From an uncultured Sulfitobacter sp. (GTDB taxonomy: Bacteria; Pseudomonadota; Alphaproteobacteria; Rhodobacterales; Rhodobacteraceae): a stretch of DNA of 64,000 nucleotides. The position numbers and the translations under genes are program-made. Location: contig NZ_CANMQS010000002.1 of assembly GCF_947500075.1 (NCBI RefSeq), forward strand, positions 903,291 through 967,290, in the 5' to 3' direction. The notes beneath the pieces were generated by a model that made no database searches, was not told where the DNA came from, and was given only the letters and a program-made list of their open reading frames with translations. Every line of letters begins with the position of its first letter. Within the stretch, counting starts at the first letter, position 1. Below are positions 9,087 to 18,260 of this stretch, piece by piece.

Positions 9087-9943
9087 GGAAAATACTCCTA
9101 AAGCTGGCTGCACGCGGTGCGCGGCACAGCCGGCTTTGACAGTGGTGCAATATGTACATCGACCGATGCGATGACCGAACCCGACAGCGGACGGACACAA
9201 TATGCCATCGTCTGTATGCAGGTCGCGTTCTTCATCTCATCACTCCGATCAAACTCGTTATCCCTTGGACGCATTGGCAACAGGCCAGAGCGACACGCAC
9301 TTTGAACGCAAGTCAGACGGGAGTGGCCCCAACAACGGGCAGCAGACACCGAAGTCCCCTTCGGTTCCCATGAATACGGTCGTAAACACTACGGCGCACA
9401 CATGTCTCCCGCATCATCCGATGCGCAAAAAATGCGGTCGCCCCCATGACCTACTTTCAATGCCCCCCAGTTGGGCAAGGCTATGAATACCCAGCAGGAC
9501 CTCTCAAACAAAGGGAAAAATGTCGGAAACTTGTCATTATGCCCTGATCAGGCACACCACCATTGCGTGCAACGCGCGGCCCGATGCGCGCATTCCGCTC
9601 TGATTGTTTCCGTGGGGAAAGGACGCAAACACCTTCTTTAGGCTGGTTTATAAGATGTTAACAGAAATGGGGAAGAAACCGGTGACGCGACACATCCACA
9701 GATTGTCCAATGCTGGGAAACAGTCGGAGCGCCCAAATCCTGCCCAATTGTGCGGCATCTTCTTGCCATAGTTGCCGCGAACTTGTTCGCAAATGCGCAC
9801 CAATGACGGAAAATCAGGCAAACTGATGCAAATCAGCGTGAACACGCCGCCACATTCTCGTCGAATCAAATGAAAATTTGCGGCAACGCCGGGCGCTCAT
9901 ACGCCGCGATCCCGGATCAGGCGAGAGATGCCGCCGGATCCTG
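9087..9943. other. Gene-free stretch between the RTX gene and tRNA-Leu
   Basis: No frame here has a credible start, family motif or codon pattern. The first part must hold the promoter of the RTX gene, and AGGAG lies directly before its ATG. Only short dyads are visible, such as the GCCCTGATCAGGC near 9541. I see no RNA gene in it apart from the tRNA at its right end. Confidence 0.6.
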
Positions 9944-10027
9944 TGGTACCCAAGGCCGGACTCGAACCGGCACGCCTCGCGGCGGGGGATTTTGAATCCC
10001 CTGCGTCTACCATTCCGCCACTTGGGC
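9944..10027 (-). tRNA. tRNA-Leu (anticodon CAA)
   Basis: On the minus strand the acceptor GCCCAAG pairs with CTTGGGT, then A and an encoded CCA. The anticodon stem GGGGA/TCCCC encloses TTCAAAA, giving anticodon CAA. A short variable arm (class II) and the T arm GGTTCGAGTCC are present. The length of 84 bases fits tRNA-Leu. Confidence 0.95.
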
Positions 10028-10168
10028 ACAACCACATGGATTGTCCGGGCGGTTTAACGTGACAGGCGAAGCCTCACAAGAGCAATTTGACACGGCGGCG
10101 CTATCCGCTCTTGACCCCACTGCCGCTGCGTGGTGTCCCTGCGCCGACCCGAATAGGACCCGCCCGCC

Positions 10169-10747
10169 ATGATCAAACGCCTCTATGACTGGACGCTGAG
10201 TTTGGCCGAACACCCGCGCGCCCTCTGGGCGCTGGCGGTTGTCGCCTTTGTGGAGAGCTCGTTTTTCCCGATCCCGCCGGACATCATCATGATCCCGATG
10301 ATCATTGCGCGCCCAAACCGCGCGTTCCTGATCGCGGGCGTCGCGCTGGTCTCTTCGGTGCTGGGCGGCTTGCTGGGCTACGCCATCGGCGCCTTCGCCT
10401 ATGAAGCGCTCGGTCAACCCATCCTTGCCGCACTTGGCAAAGGAGATGCGATGGCGGAGTTTGCCACCCGCTTCAACGACCTGGGCTTCTGGGCGGTGCT
10501 GACCGCTGGGGTCACGCCGTTCCCCTACAAGGTCATTACCATCATGTCCGGCTGGACCGGCATGCCGATGGGCGTGTTTATCACCACCTCCATCCTCGCG
10601 CGCGGATTGCGGTTCTTCCTTGTCGCGGGCCTGTTGTGGAAATTCGGCGAACCCATCCGCGATTTCATCGAAAAGCGTCTGGGCCTGATGTTCACTCTCT
10701 TCATTGTTCTGCTGATCGCAGGCTTCGCAGCGGTAAAAGTCCTATGA
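10169..10747 (+). CDS. YqaA/DedA-like small membrane protein
   Basis: 192 residues with about four hydrophobic segments. The early motif FVESSFFPIPPDIIMIPM matches the YqaA branch of the SNARE-associated/DedA family (VExxxxPxPxE). The later block GFWAVLTAGVTPFPYKVITIMSG is also typical. DedA-like proteins are thought to move lipids across the inner membrane and support envelope integrity; the exact role of YqaA is not established. Its stop overlaps the dsbB start (ATGA), so the two are translationally coupled. Confidence 0.88.
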   Translation: MIKRLYDWTLSLAEHPRALWALAVVAFVESSFFPIPPDIIMIPMIIARPNRAFLIAGVALVSSVLGGLLGYAIGAFAYEALGQPILAALGKGDAMAEFATRFNDLGFWAVLTAGVTPFPYKVITIMSGWTGMPMGVFITTSILARGLRFFLVAGLLWKFGEPIRDFIEKRLGLMFTLFIVLLIAGFAAVKVL

Positions 10748-11211
10748 CCCAACGTACCCTCATCCTGCTTGCCACCCTTGGCTCTGCCGCCCTGTTGCTG
10801 GGCGCATTCGGCTTCCAACACATCGGCGGGCTGCTGCCCTGCAAGATGTGCCTGTGGCAACGCTGGCCCCACGCGGCGGCTGTGATCATCGGTGTCGCGG
10901 CCCTTGCCCTGCGCCAAGCCTCTCTCGCTTGGCTCGGCGCGCTTGCGGCGGCCACCACCGGCGCCATCGGCGTCTACCACGCTGGTGTCGAATGGCGGTT
11001 CTGGCCCGGCCCCTCCTCCTGCTCCGGCGGCGGTCTGGACATGGGCGGCATGACGGGCGGAGACCTGTTGTCCACCGAAGGCCCAGTCGCCATGGTCATG
11101 TGCGACGAAGTCGTCTGGTCGATGCTGGGTCTGTCGATGGCTGGCTGGAACGCGGCGATCTCCTTCGCCCTCGCCGCCCTCTGGATCGCTGCTGCCCGCG
11201 CGCGCACCTAG
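10744..11211 (+). CDS. dsbB: Disulfide bond formation protein B
   Basis: 155 residues with four membrane segments. The first periplasmic pair is C33-x-x-C36 (LLPCKMCLWQRWPH) and the second pair is Cys93 and Cys120, the arrangement DsbB uses to reoxidise DsbA and pass electrons to ubiquinone. The ATG overlaps the stop of the upstream YqaA-like gene. A DsbA-like thioredoxin-fold protein is encoded at 50849-51592, a possible but not demonstrated partner. Its stop overlaps by four bases the stop of the convergent Lrp-type gene. Confidence 0.93.
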   Translation: MTQRTLILLATLGSAALLLGAFGFQHIGGLLPCKMCLWQRWPHAAAVIIGVAALALRQASLAWLGALAAATTGAIGVYHAGVEWRFWPGPSSCSGGGLDMGGMTGGDLLSTEGPVAMVMCDEVVWSMLGLSMAGWNAAISFALAALWIAAARART

Positions 11212-11633
11212 ACTGCCTTCCGTGTGCTGAGCAGCAGGTTGGTCTCACTCTGCGCGACCCCGTCCAGCCGCCGGATCCGAAACAGCACCGCATCGAAATC
11301 CGCCAGGGTCCGCGCGCCAATCTCCGCAATCACATCCCAGCGCCCGTTGGTGGAATGCACCGCCCGCACTTCCGCCATCTGACCCAGCTGCCGGATAATC
11401 CGCTCCGCCCCGCGCCCTTCGATGCCGATCATCATCAGGCCCCGCACCGGATCAGCCTGCACATCCGCCCGTGTCACCACGGAGAACCCCACAATCTCCC
11501 CCGACTGCTGCAATTTGGCCATCCGGTTGCGCACCGTCGCCCGCGACAGGTTCAACCGGGCCGCCAGATCCGACAGCGCCATACGGGCATCATGCTTCAG
11601 CGCCGCGATCAGCCGTTCGTCCGTATCGTCCAT
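11208..11633 (-). CDS. Lrp/AsnC-family transcriptional regulator
   Basis: 141 residues. The N-terminal winged helix-turn-helix (DERLIAALKHDARMALSDLAARLNLSRATVRNRMAKL) is followed by an AsnC ligand-sensing domain (about 60-135). The gene is divergent from arginase and ornithine cyclodeaminase, the position of a PutR/ArcR-type local regulator. It probably senses an amino acid, likely arginine or ornithine, and controls those genes. Two near-identical 13-bp repeats in the shared promoter region are candidate operators. The ligand is inferred only from the neighbours. Confidence 0.9.
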   Translation of the reverse strand: MDDTDERLIAALKHDARMALSDLAARLNLSRATVRNRMAKLQQSGEIVGFSVVTRADVQADPVRGLMMIGIEGRGAERIIRQLGQMAEVRAVHSTNGRWDVIAEIGARTLADFDAVLFRIRRLDGVAQSETNLLLSTRKAV

Positions 11634-11643
11634 ACCAACATTC

Positions 11644-11676
11644 CAATTTGTTCAATCAGCACCCAATATGTGCAAT
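11644..11676. promoter_or_regulatory. Candidate Lrp-type operator: two 13-bp direct repeats
   Basis: CAATTTGTTCAAT (11644-11656) and CAATATGTGCAAT (11664-11676) share 11 of 13 bases and start 20 bp apart, close to two helical turns. They lie between the Lrp-type regulator gene and the arginase gene. Lrp/AsnC octamers typically bind phased AT-rich repeats like these. Confidence 0.55.
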
Positions 11677-11739
11677 CTGATCGCTTGTCGATGACCATTT
11701 GCACCCGCTATCTCTGCCCAAACGCAAAAGGACACCGCC

Positions 11740-12660
11740 ATTACCTCCCAGAACATCCAACTGATCGGCGCGCCTATGGATTGCGGCAAACGCCGCCGTG
11801 GCTGCCTGATGGGCCCCGACGCCTTCCGCACCGCAGGGCTTTCGGATGCGCTCTCATCCCTCGGCCACCAGGTCACCGACCACGGCAACGTCACGCCTGG
11901 CCCCTTCACCCCGCGCCCGCATCCCAAGCTGGTGGACCTTGAAGAGTGCATCGCCTGGACCACCGCCCTTGCCGATGCGTCCGAGGCAGCCATGCCAGAC
12001 ACCCTGCCCATCTTCATGGGCGGCGATCATGCCCTCGCCGCAGGTACGGTGCTGGGCGCGATGCGCCACGCCGCGCGCCAGAACCGCCCGCTCTTCGTCC
12101 TCTGGCTTGACGCCCACAGCGACTTTCACACGCCTGACAGCACCGACAGCGGCAACCTGCACGGCACGCCTTTGGGCTATCTCACAGGACGCGATGGGTT
12201 CGACGGCTTTCCGGCCTTGCCCGCACCCCTTCCACATGACCAGATCATGATGCTCGGCCTGCGGTCCGTTGATGCAGCCGAACGTGCCGCTTTGGAAAAC
12301 ACCGCCGTGGAAACCATCGACATGCGCCAGATTGACGAAGGCGGCATCGCCACCCCCCTTGCCGCTTTCCTTGCGCGCGCGGCGGCGGCCAACGCCCTCC
12401 TCCACGTCTCCCTCGACGTGGATTTCCTCGACCCTGCCATTGCCCCCGCCGTCGGCACCACCGTCCCAGGCGGTGCAACCACGCGCGAAGCGCACCTGGT
12501 CATGGAAATGCTCCACGACAGCGGGCTGATGACATCCCTCGACCTTGTCGAACTCAACCCCTTCCTCGACGAACGCGGCCGCACCGCGACGCTGATGGTC
12601 GACCTTGTCGCCTCCGCCCTTGGCCGCCGCGTCTTCGACCGCCCCACCCGCGCCTACTGA
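11740..12660 (+). CDS. Arginase (probable AUU start)
   Basis: 306 residues if translation starts at ATT 11740. The manganese-binding motifs of the ureohydrolase family are all present: GGDHALAAGT, DAHSDFHTP and SLDVDFLDP. It hydrolyses L-arginine to ornithine and urea, and the next gene uses ornithine. The first ATG (11776) would remove the first strand IQLIGAP that opens the family fold. No ATG, GTG or TTG exists upstream in frame after the TGA at 11692. ATT 11740 has AAAAGGA seven bases before it, so a rare AUU start (or an ATG-to-ATT change) is the best explanation. Agmatinase is a less likely alternative. Confidence 0.88.
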   Translation: MTSQNIQLIGAPMDCGKRRRGCLMGPDAFRTAGLSDALSSLGHQVTDHGNVTPGPFTPRPHPKLVDLEECIAWTTALADASEAAMPDTLPIFMGGDHALAAGTVLGAMRHAARQNRPLFVLWLDAHSDFHTPDSTDSGNLHGTPLGYLTGRDGFDGFPALPAPLPHDQIMMLGLRSVDAAERAALENTAVETIDMRQIDEGGIATPLAAFLARAAAANALLHVSLDVDFLDPAIAPAVGTTVPGGATTREAHLVMEMLHDSGLMTSLDLVELNPFLDERGRTATLMVDLVASALGRRVFDRPTRAY

Positions 12661-12672
12661 TTGGACATCGCC

Positions 12673-13722
12673 ATGCCTTTGACCCCTTCTGAAAAAGCCC
12701 TCGTCCCCTTCGTCTCCGTGGATCACATGATGCAACTGGTGCACCACATCGGCCTTGCGGACATGCTGCGCGGCATCGCCGACAACATCGAAGAAGACTT
12801 CCGCCGCTGGCCGCTCTTTGACAAGACCCCGCGTGTGGCGAGCCATTCCGAGCAAGGCGTGATCGAACTCATGCCGACCTCGGATGGCGACGTCTACGGC
12901 TTCAAATACGTGAACGGTCACCCCTCCAACACCCGCGACGGGCTGCAAACCGTGACCGCCTTCGGCCTGCTGGCAGACGTTGCGACCGGCTATCCTGTCT
13001 TGCTCACTGAAATGACCCTGCTCACCGCCCTGCGCACCGCTGCCACTTCCGCGCTGGCCGCCCGTGTCCTCGCGCCGAAAAACAGCAAGGTCATGGCGAT
13101 GATCGGCAGTGGCGCACAATCGGAATTTCAATCCCTCGCCATGCAGGCCATCGCGGGGATCGAGGAAGTCCGTCTTTATGACATCGACCCTGCCGCCACC
13201 ACCAAATGCGCGGCCAATCTCAAAGGCACCGGCCTGCGTGTGGTGGAATGCACAACCGCCGAAGAGGCCATCCTCAGCGCGCAGATCATCACCACCTGCA
13301 CCGCGGACAAACAATACGCCACGATCCTCACCGACAACATGATCGGTGCCGGCGTGCACATCAACGCCATCGGCGGCGATTGCCCCGGCAAGACCGAACT
13401 GGCCCCTGCGATCCTCCACCGCGCGGACATCTTCGTCGAATTCCCCGAACAAACCCGCATCGAAGGTGAGATCCAGCAGTTGGACGATGACCACCCGGTC
13501 ACCGAATTCTGGGAAGTCCTTACCGGCGCTGCCACCGGCCGCATCGATCCTGCGCAAATCACCCTCTTCGACAGTGTCGGCTTCGCGATCGAGGATTTCT
13601 CCGCCCTGCGCTACGTCCGCACCCACATCGAAGGCACCCCCTTCTACCACCCCCTCGACCTGCTCGCCGACCCCGACGACCCGCGCGACCTCTACGGCAT
13701 GCTCGCGCGCGCCAAACCGTAA
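12673..13722 (+). CDS. Ornithine cyclodeaminase
   Basis: 349 residues of the ornithine cyclodeaminase/mu-crystallin family. The region KYVNGHPSNTRDGLQTVTAFGLL binds substrate, VMAMIGSGAQSEFQ is the NAD-binding loop, and INAIGGDCPGKTEL is the conserved late motif. It turns ornithine into proline and ammonia with bound NAD, completing arginine to proline after arginase. It follows arginase by only 12 bp, so the two form an operon. ATG 12673 has GGA at a good distance; a TTG at 12661 is possible but is too close to the arginase stop for a binding site. Confidence 0.92.
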   Translation: MPLTPSEKALVPFVSVDHMMQLVHHIGLADMLRGIADNIEEDFRRWPLFDKTPRVASHSEQGVIELMPTSDGDVYGFKYVNGHPSNTRDGLQTVTAFGLLADVATGYPVLLTEMTLLTALRTAATSALAARVLAPKNSKVMAMIGSGAQSEFQSLAMQAIAGIEEVRLYDIDPAATTKCAANLKGTGLRVVECTTAEEAILSAQIITTCTADKQYATILTDNMIGAGVHINAIGGDCPGKTELAPAILHRADIFVEFPEQTRIEGEIQQLDDDHPVTEFWEVLTGAATGRIDPAQITLFDSVGFAIEDFSALRYVRTHIEGTPFYHPLDLLADPDDPRDLYGMLARAKP

Positions 13723-13729
13723 TCCCTCT

Positions 13730-13887
13730 GGGCTGGAGCCACCGTCGCTTGAGCACAGACAGGACGGAAGGCGAGCTGATTGCCAAGAAGAATCGCCGAG
13801 GGCCCCGCTTGCGGGAGACGGCTATTCTTCTTGGGAAGCAGATCGACTTCTGTCATGGCAGGGATCGAGTGATGGTGTCTCCAGCCC
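13730..13887. repeat. 158-bp imperfect palindrome after the arginine catabolic genes
   Basis: The left arm 13730-13793 and right arm 13824-13887 are about 64 bases each and match as reverse complements over most of their length. The outer GGGCTGGAG/CTCCAGCCC and the inner CCAAGAAGAAT/ATTCTTCTTGG are perfect. The 30-base centre can pair again (GCCG/CGGC and CCCGC/GCGGG). It fills the gap between convergent genes. It could be a terminator, a decayed mobile element or a structured RNA. Confidence 0.85.
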
Positions 13888-13935
13888 CTCTGGGATGGTG
13901 AGCCAGAGCCCCCTGATAAAAAGCGAAGAAGCGCT

Positions 13936-15102
13936 TCAGCGCCGATGAGCCCCCTTGGTCACATCCACCCCATAGAGCCAATCAAATGCCCCGATCATCC
14001 GCCCCGGTGCAACACGGCTCATCACTTTCAGCCCCAGATGCGACACCGACCGCATCACGCCCGGCCGCAAATGATACCGCCATGCGTTCTTCTCCGCCGC
14101 CTTGATCACGCGCACGACCCGCTTGCGCCGGGCCTGCTGATACGCCGCCAGATCGCCACCTCCCGCCAAAGTCTTCGCCAGCACCCAGGCATCCTCTAGC
14201 GCCATATTCGCCCCCTGCGCCAGAAACGGCAGCGTCGGATGGGCCGCATCGCCCAAAAGCGCCACGCCCTCGCGTTCCCAGACTTCCGCGACCGGATGCA
14301 GATGCAGCCCCCAGACCGTCACATCCGCCACCGCCGACACCATTTCTGCCGCCATGCCGCCCAGACAGGCAAACGCCCGCTTCATCTCCAGGGGATCGCC
14401 CGGATGGTTCCAGCCTTCTGCGGCCCAGTCCTCGCGCTCTTCAACGGCCACCACATTCACGACCCGCCCAGCCCGCATCGGATAGCTGACCAGATGACAG
14501 CCCGGCCCCATGTGGACATGCGCCTCATCAGGATGCCCAAAGCTGTTGGGCACCACCGCGCGCCATGCCACCTGACCTGAGAACACGGCTTTGTCCGCCC
14601 CGTTCAACACCGGGCGCGCCACGGAATGGATGCCGTCAGCGGCCACTACCAGTTCCGCCCGCCGGGTGCCGCCATCGCTCATCTGAACCTGCGGCAGCGG
14701 TCCAGGCCTGATGCTGGCCACCTGTGCGCTCGTTTCAAAACTCACATTGGCGCGTTTGGCCGCCCCTGCCAGCACATCCACCAGATCGGCCCGGTGCATG
14801 AAGTAATAGGGCTGATCCTTGCGCAGCCGCGCCAGATCCAGCCGTGCCACTTGCGCCCCGTCCCCCCCGTTGCGCAACACCACGGCCTGCCCGCGCACCG
14901 CGCCACGGCTCACCAACGCGCTCTCCACCCCCAGGGCGCGCAACACGGCCAGCCCGTTCGGGCTGACCTGCAACCCCGCGCCCACTTCGGCAATCGCCGG
15001 GGCCTGCTCCAGCAGCGTTACCGCCACGCCGCGCTGTCCCAAAGCCGCAGCTACAGCCAGCCCGCCAATGCCGCCGCCGATCACAATCGCATTTGAAACC
15101 AA
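13936..15102 (-). CDS. FAD-dependent aromatic-type monooxygenase (salicylate hydroxylase-like)
   Basis: 388 residues. It starts with the FAD Rossmann motif AIVIGGGIGGLAVAAAL and an LLEQ acidic end of strand two. AADGIHSVAR corresponds to the DG motif, and GDAAHPTLPFLAQGANMALEDA is the second FAD motif of group A flavoprotein hydroxylases. These enzymes use NAD(P)H and oxygen to hydroxylate an aromatic ring. No ring-cleavage genes are nearby, so the substrate is unknown. No ATG precedes the Rossmann motif closely; TTG 15102 with GGGGGGACAG before it is the best start, TTG 15117 being the alternative. Confidence 0.88.
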   Translation of the reverse strand: MVSNAIVIGGGIGGLAVAAALGQRGVAVTLLEQAPAIAEVGAGLQVSPNGLAVLRALGVESALVSRGAVRGQAVVLRNGGDGAQVARLDLARLRKDQPYYFMHRADLVDVLAGAAKRANVSFETSAQVASIRPGPLPQVQMSDGGTRRAELVVAADGIHSVARPVLNGADKAVFSGQVAWRAVVPNSFGHPDEAHVHMGPGCHLVSYPMRAGRVVNVVAVEEREDWAAEGWNHPGDPLEMKRAFACLGGMAAEMVSAVADVTVWGLHLHPVAEVWEREGVALLGDAAHPTLPFLAQGANMALEDAWVLAKTLAGGGDLAAYQQARRKRVVRVIKAAEKNAWRYHLRPGVMRSVSHLGLKVMSRVAPGRMIGAFDWLYGVDVTKGAHRR

Positions 15103-15184
15103 AACCTGTCCCCCCAAGAAAAACGCCGGAGCCCGGACACATTCCCGAACCCCGGCGTCAAGCCGTATTACATGTCAGACCACA

Positions 15185-15607
15185 TCAGTCGTCGCGGTGA
15201 ACCTTTTCGCGGCGCTCATGCTTTTCCTGTGCCTCAAGGCTCATGGTGGCAATTGGCCGTGCGTCCAGACGCTTCAGCGAAATCGGATCGCCCGTGACCG
15301 AACAATAACCAAACTCCCCCTCGTCAATCCGGCGGATGGCAGCGTCAATCTTGCCCACCAGCTTGCGCGCGCGATCCCGCGTGCGCAACTCAAGCGCCCG
15401 GTCTGTTTCTTCCGAGGCGCGGTCGTTCACATCCGGAATATTCCGGGTGCCGTCCTGCAAGGTTTCGATGGTGTCGCGGCTGCCTGCCAGCAGCTCTGCT
15501 TTCCAGTTCAGCAGTTTGCGGCGAAAATACGCAAGCTGCATGTCGTTCATAAACGGTTCATCTTCGGCCGGCGAATAATCGTCCGGCAAGAATACTTCTT
15601 GCTTCAT
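15185..15607 (-). CDS. dksA: RNA polymerase-binding regulator DksA (single-cysteine type)
   Basis: 140 residues. A coiled-coil region (about 20-85, NDMQLAYFRRKLLNWKAELL) is followed by the zinc-finger region GEFGYCSVTGDPISLKRLDARPIATMSLEAQEKHE. Only one Cys remains where classical DksA has four, a form known from Rhodobacter that still acts with ppGpp. It binds in the secondary channel of RNA polymerase and adjusts stable RNA and amino-acid promoters. ATG 15607 follows GAGGGACAAGAC; an in-frame ATG at 15640 is an alternative. Confidence 0.92.
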   Translation of the reverse strand: MKQEVFLPDDYSPAEDEPFMNDMQLAYFRRKLLNWKAELLAGSRDTIETLQDGTRNIPDVNDRASEETDRALELRTRDRARKLVGKIDAAIRRIDEGEFGYCSVTGDPISLKRLDARPIATMSLEAQEKHERREKVHRDD

Positions 15608-15773
15608 GTCTTGTCCCTCAACAGTCTTCAGCTCTGTCATAGCAGACCTCACTCCCCGAGATCGTTCATTGCGGCTGCTCTACCCTAGCGTCATCCTTTT
15701 GTCACTACACAATCCCTTTGATTTTTGGTTAAAGCCCCTGAGAACGCCGCGCAGGACAGAGGATTGAAAGCAC

Positions 15774-16613
15774 ATGAAATTTCAGGGCACCGCAGATTAC
15801 GTCGCAACAGATGATCTGACCATCGCGGTCAATGCCGCCGTCACGCTGGAGCGGCCCCTACTCGTTAAAGGGGAACCCGGCACCGGCAAGACTGAACTGG
15901 CGCGCCAGGTCTCCTCTGCTTTGGGCCTCAAGATGATCGAGTGGAACATCAAATCCACCACGCGGGCGCAACAGGGTCTTTATGAATATGACGCCGTCAG
16001 CCGCCTGCGCGACAGCCAATTGGGTGAAGAACGTGTCCACGATGTTGCCAACTACATCCGCAAGGGCAAGCTCTGGCAGGCGTTTGAAGCGGACGCGAAG
16101 GTCGTCCTGCTGATTGATGAAATCGACAAGGCCGACATCGAATTCCCAAACGACCTGTTGCAGGAACTCGATAAGATGGAATTCTTCGTCTACGAGACCG
16201 GCGAGACGATCAAGGCACGCCAGCGCCCCATCGTCATCATCACCTCCAACAACGAAAAGGAACTGCCCGACGCCTTCCTGCGCCGCTGTTTCTTCCACTA
16301 CATTCGCTTTCCCGAGATGGACACGCTGAAGAAGATCGTCGAGGTCCACCACCCCGGCATCAAGGAAGCCCTGTTGACCACAGCGCTCACACAATTCTAC
16401 GAAATCCGTGAGCAACAGGGGCTGAAGAAAAAACCCTCCACCTCCGAAGTGCTCGATTGGCTGAAGCTGCTGCTGGCCGAAGACATGGATGCCGCGGATC
16501 TGAAGAAGGACGGCACCTCTGCCTTGCCCAAACTGCATGGGGCGCTGTTGAAGAACGAACAGGATGTGCATCTGTTCGAACGGCTCGCCTTCATGGCGCG
16601 GGGTCAGCGTTAA
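15774..16613 (+). CDS. MoxR-family AAA+ ATPase
   Basis: 279 residues. Walker A GEPGTGKT lies at 33-40 and Walker B LLIDEID near 112-118, with sensor 1 TSNNEKELPDAFLRRC. MoxR ATPases act as chaperones that mature or insert cofactors into partner proteins, usually with a VWA-domain protein. A CoxE-like VWA gene lies 1.8 kb downstream on the same strand, with a lipoprotein and a small membrane peptide between. The pairing is a common genomic theme; its client here is unknown. Confidence 0.92.
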   Translation: MKFQGTADYVATDDLTIAVNAAVTLERPLLVKGEPGTGKTELARQVSSALGLKMIEWNIKSTTRAQQGLYEYDAVSRLRDSQLGEERVHDVANYIRKGKLWQAFEADAKVVLLIDEIDKADIEFPNDLLQELDKMEFFVYETGETIKARQRPIVIITSNNEKELPDAFLRRCFFHYIRFPEMDTLKKIVEVHHPGIKEALLTTALTQFYEIREQQGLKKKPSTSEVLDWLKLLLAEDMDAADLKKDGTSALPKLHGALLKNEQDVHLFERLAFMARGQR

Positions 16614-16886
16614 CCTGCGACCATTTGGTGAAACGGGAAGACTTGCCGCTCTGGGCCACCCCCAATCTGTGACCAATAGGCCGCGGTTCGCCTGCGGCTG
16701 ACGGGGCTGTCTGTCCCTCGCCAGACAATTGGCGTTTACTGCTTCCATCAGCGGGCCAACCCGCGACAAACGCTCATCAAAGGGCTTTGAGGCAGTGCAG
16801 AACACATCGACAACCGCGCCCGAATTGCGCGTAAAATCACATGGTATCAATGCTTTCGGGGCTGACGACACGCGGGCGGTGTCCGC

Positions 16887-18245
16887 ATGAAAGCAGCACT
16901 TGCCCTCACGGCTGTGATGATGCTGGGCGCTTGTGTGCCCGCCAGCGCTCCCGATGTCGCCACCCGCGCCCGCATCGCCGACACCACGCTGCCGCCGATG
17001 AAGCGCTTTGCGGCCACCCCGACCACGGCCCCCGTGCGCGCCAATGCGGACCTGGCCCGCGACTTTCTGGAGCTTTCTTTCCGGATGGAGAGCGGGCGCA
17101 AGCTGCCCGTGCTCACACGTTTTGACGGGCCGATCAATGTGGCCGTGACCGGCAAACCGCCTGCCACGCTGGCCTCCGACCTCGCCAGCCTGACCGCGCG
17201 CCTGCGCCGCGAGGCAGGCATCGACATTCGCCGCACCCGTCAGGGCAAAGCCCATATCACCATCGAAGCCGTCAGCCGCCGGGACATCCAGAAGATGCTC
17301 CCGCAGGCCGCGTGTTTTGTGGCCCCCAATGTCAGTTCACTGAATGAGTACCGCATCGCCCGGCGGCAAGCGAAAACCGACTGGACCCGCCTGCAAGACC
17401 GCAGCCAACTGGCGATCTTCCTGCCCTATGACGCCAGCCCGCAAGAAGTCCGCGATTGCCTCCACGAAGAGCTTGCCCAAGCCATTGGCCCGCTCAATGA
17501 CCTCTACCGCCTGCCGGATTCAGTGTTCAATGACGACAATGTTCATACGGTCCTGACCGGTTTCGACATGCTGATCCTGCGGATCTATTACGACCCGGCC
17601 CTGCGCTCCGGCATGACAGAGGCACAGACCGCCGCCGCCCTGCCCGGCATCCTCGCCCGGTTAAACCCCGCAGGCGAAGGCCGGCCACAGCGCGGCACGA
17701 CGGCCACGCCGCGCAGCTGGAGCACGGCAATTGAAACCGCATTGGGTCGGGCAACGAGCTACAGCGAACGCTATAAGGCAGCTCAGGACGGGCTGCGCAT
17801 CGCCACCCGCGCAGGCTGGCGCGATCATCGGCGCGGCTTTGCCCATTACACCATGGGCCGGGTGTTGCAGATCAAGGACCCGACCGCCGCGCAGGACCAC
17901 TACGACCGGGCCAACCGCTATTACAATGCAAACCCCGGCACCGCGTTGCACCGTGCCTATACGGCCACCCAAATGGCCGCCTACGCCGTCTCCCGTGGTG
18001 ATGGCGCCGAAGCCCTGCGCCTGACCAAAAGTCACCTCAAAACCGCAGAGCAGGCGGAAAACGCGGCCCTGCTCGCCACGCTGCTGCTGATCCGATCCGA
18101 AGCCTTCGCCCTTGAAGGCCGCGTCGAAGAGGCGCGCCGCGTCAGGCTGGACAGCATCGGCTGGGCGCGATACGGCTTCGGGCCAGACTGGGCAGTGCGG
18201 GCCAAGCTGCGTGAAATTGCAGCCCTCAGCCCGCGCAACGGATAG
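16887..18245 (+). CDS. DUF2927 lipoprotein
   Basis: 452 residues. The N-terminus MKAALALTAVMMLGAC is a lipoprotein signal with lipobox LGAC, so the mature protein should be anchored to a membrane. The central region with HEELAQAIGPLNDLYRLPDSVFNDDN is typical of DUF2927. The C-terminal part (about 280-440) is helical and has TPR-like spacing (YKAAQDGLRIATRAG..., HYDRANRYYNANPG...). It sits between the MoxR ATPase and the VWA gene and may belong to the same assembly. The molecular function is not known. Confidence 0.85.
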   Translation: MKAALALTAVMMLGACVPASAPDVATRARIADTTLPPMKRFAATPTTAPVRANADLARDFLELSFRMESGRKLPVLTRFDGPINVAVTGKPPATLASDLASLTARLRREAGIDIRRTRQGKAHITIEAVSRRDIQKMLPQAACFVAPNVSSLNEYRIARRQAKTDWTRLQDRSQLAIFLPYDASPQEVRDCLHEELAQAIGPLNDLYRLPDSVFNDDNVHTVLTGFDMLILRIYYDPALRSGMTEAQTAAALPGILARLNPAGEGRPQRGTTATPRSWSTAIETALGRATSYSERYKAAQDGLRIATRAGWRDHRRGFAHYTMGRVLQIKDPTAAQDHYDRANRYYNANPGTALHRAYTATQMAAYAVSRGDGAEALRLTKSHLKTAEQAENAALLATLLLIRSEAFALEGRVEEARRVRLDSIGWARYGFGPDWAVRAKLREIAALSPRNG

Positions 18246-18260
18246 AGCGGGACCGACCGA

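Noticed and set aside
12661..12672. TTG start for ornithine cyclodeaminase
   Set aside because: It directly follows the arginase stop without a binding site, while ATG 12673 has GGA at the right distance.
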